A DNA stretch of 5,738 nucleotides, taken from assembly GCA_946538795.1 (NCBI GenBank), contig CAMNGY010000122.1:1-5738 (forward strand), read 5' to 3'. Source of the DNA: an uncultured Treponema sp. (GTDB lineage Bacteria; Spirochaetota; Spirochaetia; Treponematales; Treponemataceae). Positions 5,395 to 5,738 of the stretch are shown here, piece by piece. The notes under the pieces are model-generated. The model did not search any database. It saw nothing but the letters and a program-made list of their open reading frames with translations, and was not told where the DNA came from. The position numbers and the translations under genes are program-made. Position 1 is the first letter of the stretch. Each line of letters starts with the position of its first letter.

Positions 5395-5738
5395 ATGATA
5401 CATGACTTTAATGAAGCAGATGTTTCTGGGGTTGCTTTTCTCTGGAACTGGCTGAGGAAGATAGTTTTTCTTTTGGGAATGGTGTGCTGCATTGTCGGAG
5501 CCTTTACTTCTTTCTCCGCACCGGAAGAAAGGACTCTGATACCAATCCTTGTCAATATCGCCGTTATACTGGTGTCATTGGGAAGTGCTGCGCTAGTCAT
5601 CATGAAGAAGCCGCGGATATATCGCTCGCTTTTGCTTGGCGTGCTTGCAGCTTGTGCCGGACTTTTATACTGGAAAGATGCAATGGTCTCATTCATATTC
5701 CAAGTAACAGGAATAGCTTTTGCGTGGATTGGACACAT
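5395..5738 (+). CDS. Hypothetical multi-pass membrane protein, partial
   Basis: The frame opens at ATG 5395 with GGAG 7 nt upstream and stays open to the window edge (114 codons, C-terminus missing). A short soluble N-terminus (MIHDFNEADVSGVAFLWNWL) leads into about four hydrophobic helices: IVFLLGMVCCIVGAF, LIPILVNIAVILVSLGSAAL, SLLLGVLAACAGLLYW and FIFQVTGIAFAWIG. A short basic segment (MKKPRIYRS) between the second and third probably faces the cytoplasm. I recognise no family. It begins 16 nt after the SHOCT gene on the same strand, so the two are probably co-transcribed and may act together at the membrane. The long opposite-strand open frame here lacks coding character. Confidence 0.65.
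   Translation, partial: MIHDFNEADVSGVAFLWNWLRKIVFLLGMVCCIVGAFTSFSAPEERTLIPILVNIAVILVSLGSAALVIMKKPRIYRSLLLGVLAACAGLLYWKDAMVSFIFQVTGIAFAWIGH

Noticed and set aside
5322..5738. Minus-strand open frame opposite the membrane protein
   Set aside because: It overlaps the end of the SHOCT domain and lacks coding character. The plus-strand frame has a ribosome binding site and clear membrane helices.
1..5738. CRISPR array, tRNA, rRNA, insertion sequence ends or attachment site
   Set aside because: No regularly spaced repeats, no cloverleaf with a conserved T-arm, no transposase motifs and no paired terminal repeats were seen on either strand.

Overview
The window looks like chromosomal DNA of an anaerobic, amino-acid-degrading bacterium with strong AGGAGG-type ribosome binding sites and G/C-rich third codon positions in its left two thirds. 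This would suit a GC-rich gut Bacillota (Oscillospirales-like), Coriobacteriia or Synergistota. The sequence alone does not settle the taxon.

Left two thirds (1 to about 3880, minus strand): a catabolic and transport operon read right to left. The order is an ornithine cyclodeaminase/mu-crystallin family enzyme (3743-2592), a P-II signal protein (2439-2080), a RidA-family protein (2083-1679), an APC-superfamily amino acid permease (1668-169), and the N-terminus of an HcnA/SoxA-N-type (2Fe-2S) protein cut by the window edge (157-1). The last four genes are tightly packed (a 4-nt overlap and gaps of 10 and 11 nt). A 152-nt spacer rich in hairpins separates the first gene from the P-II gene. The likely logic is uptake of an amino acid or amine, oxidation by a multi-subunit Fe-S/flavin dehydrogenase whose other subunits lie outside the window, handling of imine/enamine products by RidA and the OCD-like enzyme, and a P-II protein reporting energy and 2-oxoglutarate status. 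The substrate cannot be read from the sequence.

The operon starts with a promoter near 3840-3873 and a short leader containing a clear intrinsic terminator (3822-3773). The 5' arm of that terminator can instead form a small hairpin with loop AAAGGC, which matches the A1/G4 hexaloop rule of ANTAR-protein RNA targets. This is the most interesting regulatory signal in the window, although the second hairpin expected of a full ANTAR site is not convincing.

Middle (about 3890-4300): a gene graveyard. A minus-strand nitroreductase keeps its promoter, ribosome binding site, first ~17 residues and last ~60 residues, but has lost the middle and changed frame. A plus-strand stretch ending at 4072 has coding-like codon use and looks like the C-terminal remnant of an unidentified protein. 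The two overlap tail to tail.

Right third (about 4300-5738, plus strand): visibly more AT-rich. It carries a 270-residue protein with a C-terminal SHOCT domain (4566-5378) and, 16 nt downstream, a multi-pass membrane protein running off the window (5395-5738). They probably form a two-gene unit. Their base composition differs from the left operon, which suggests a separate origin.
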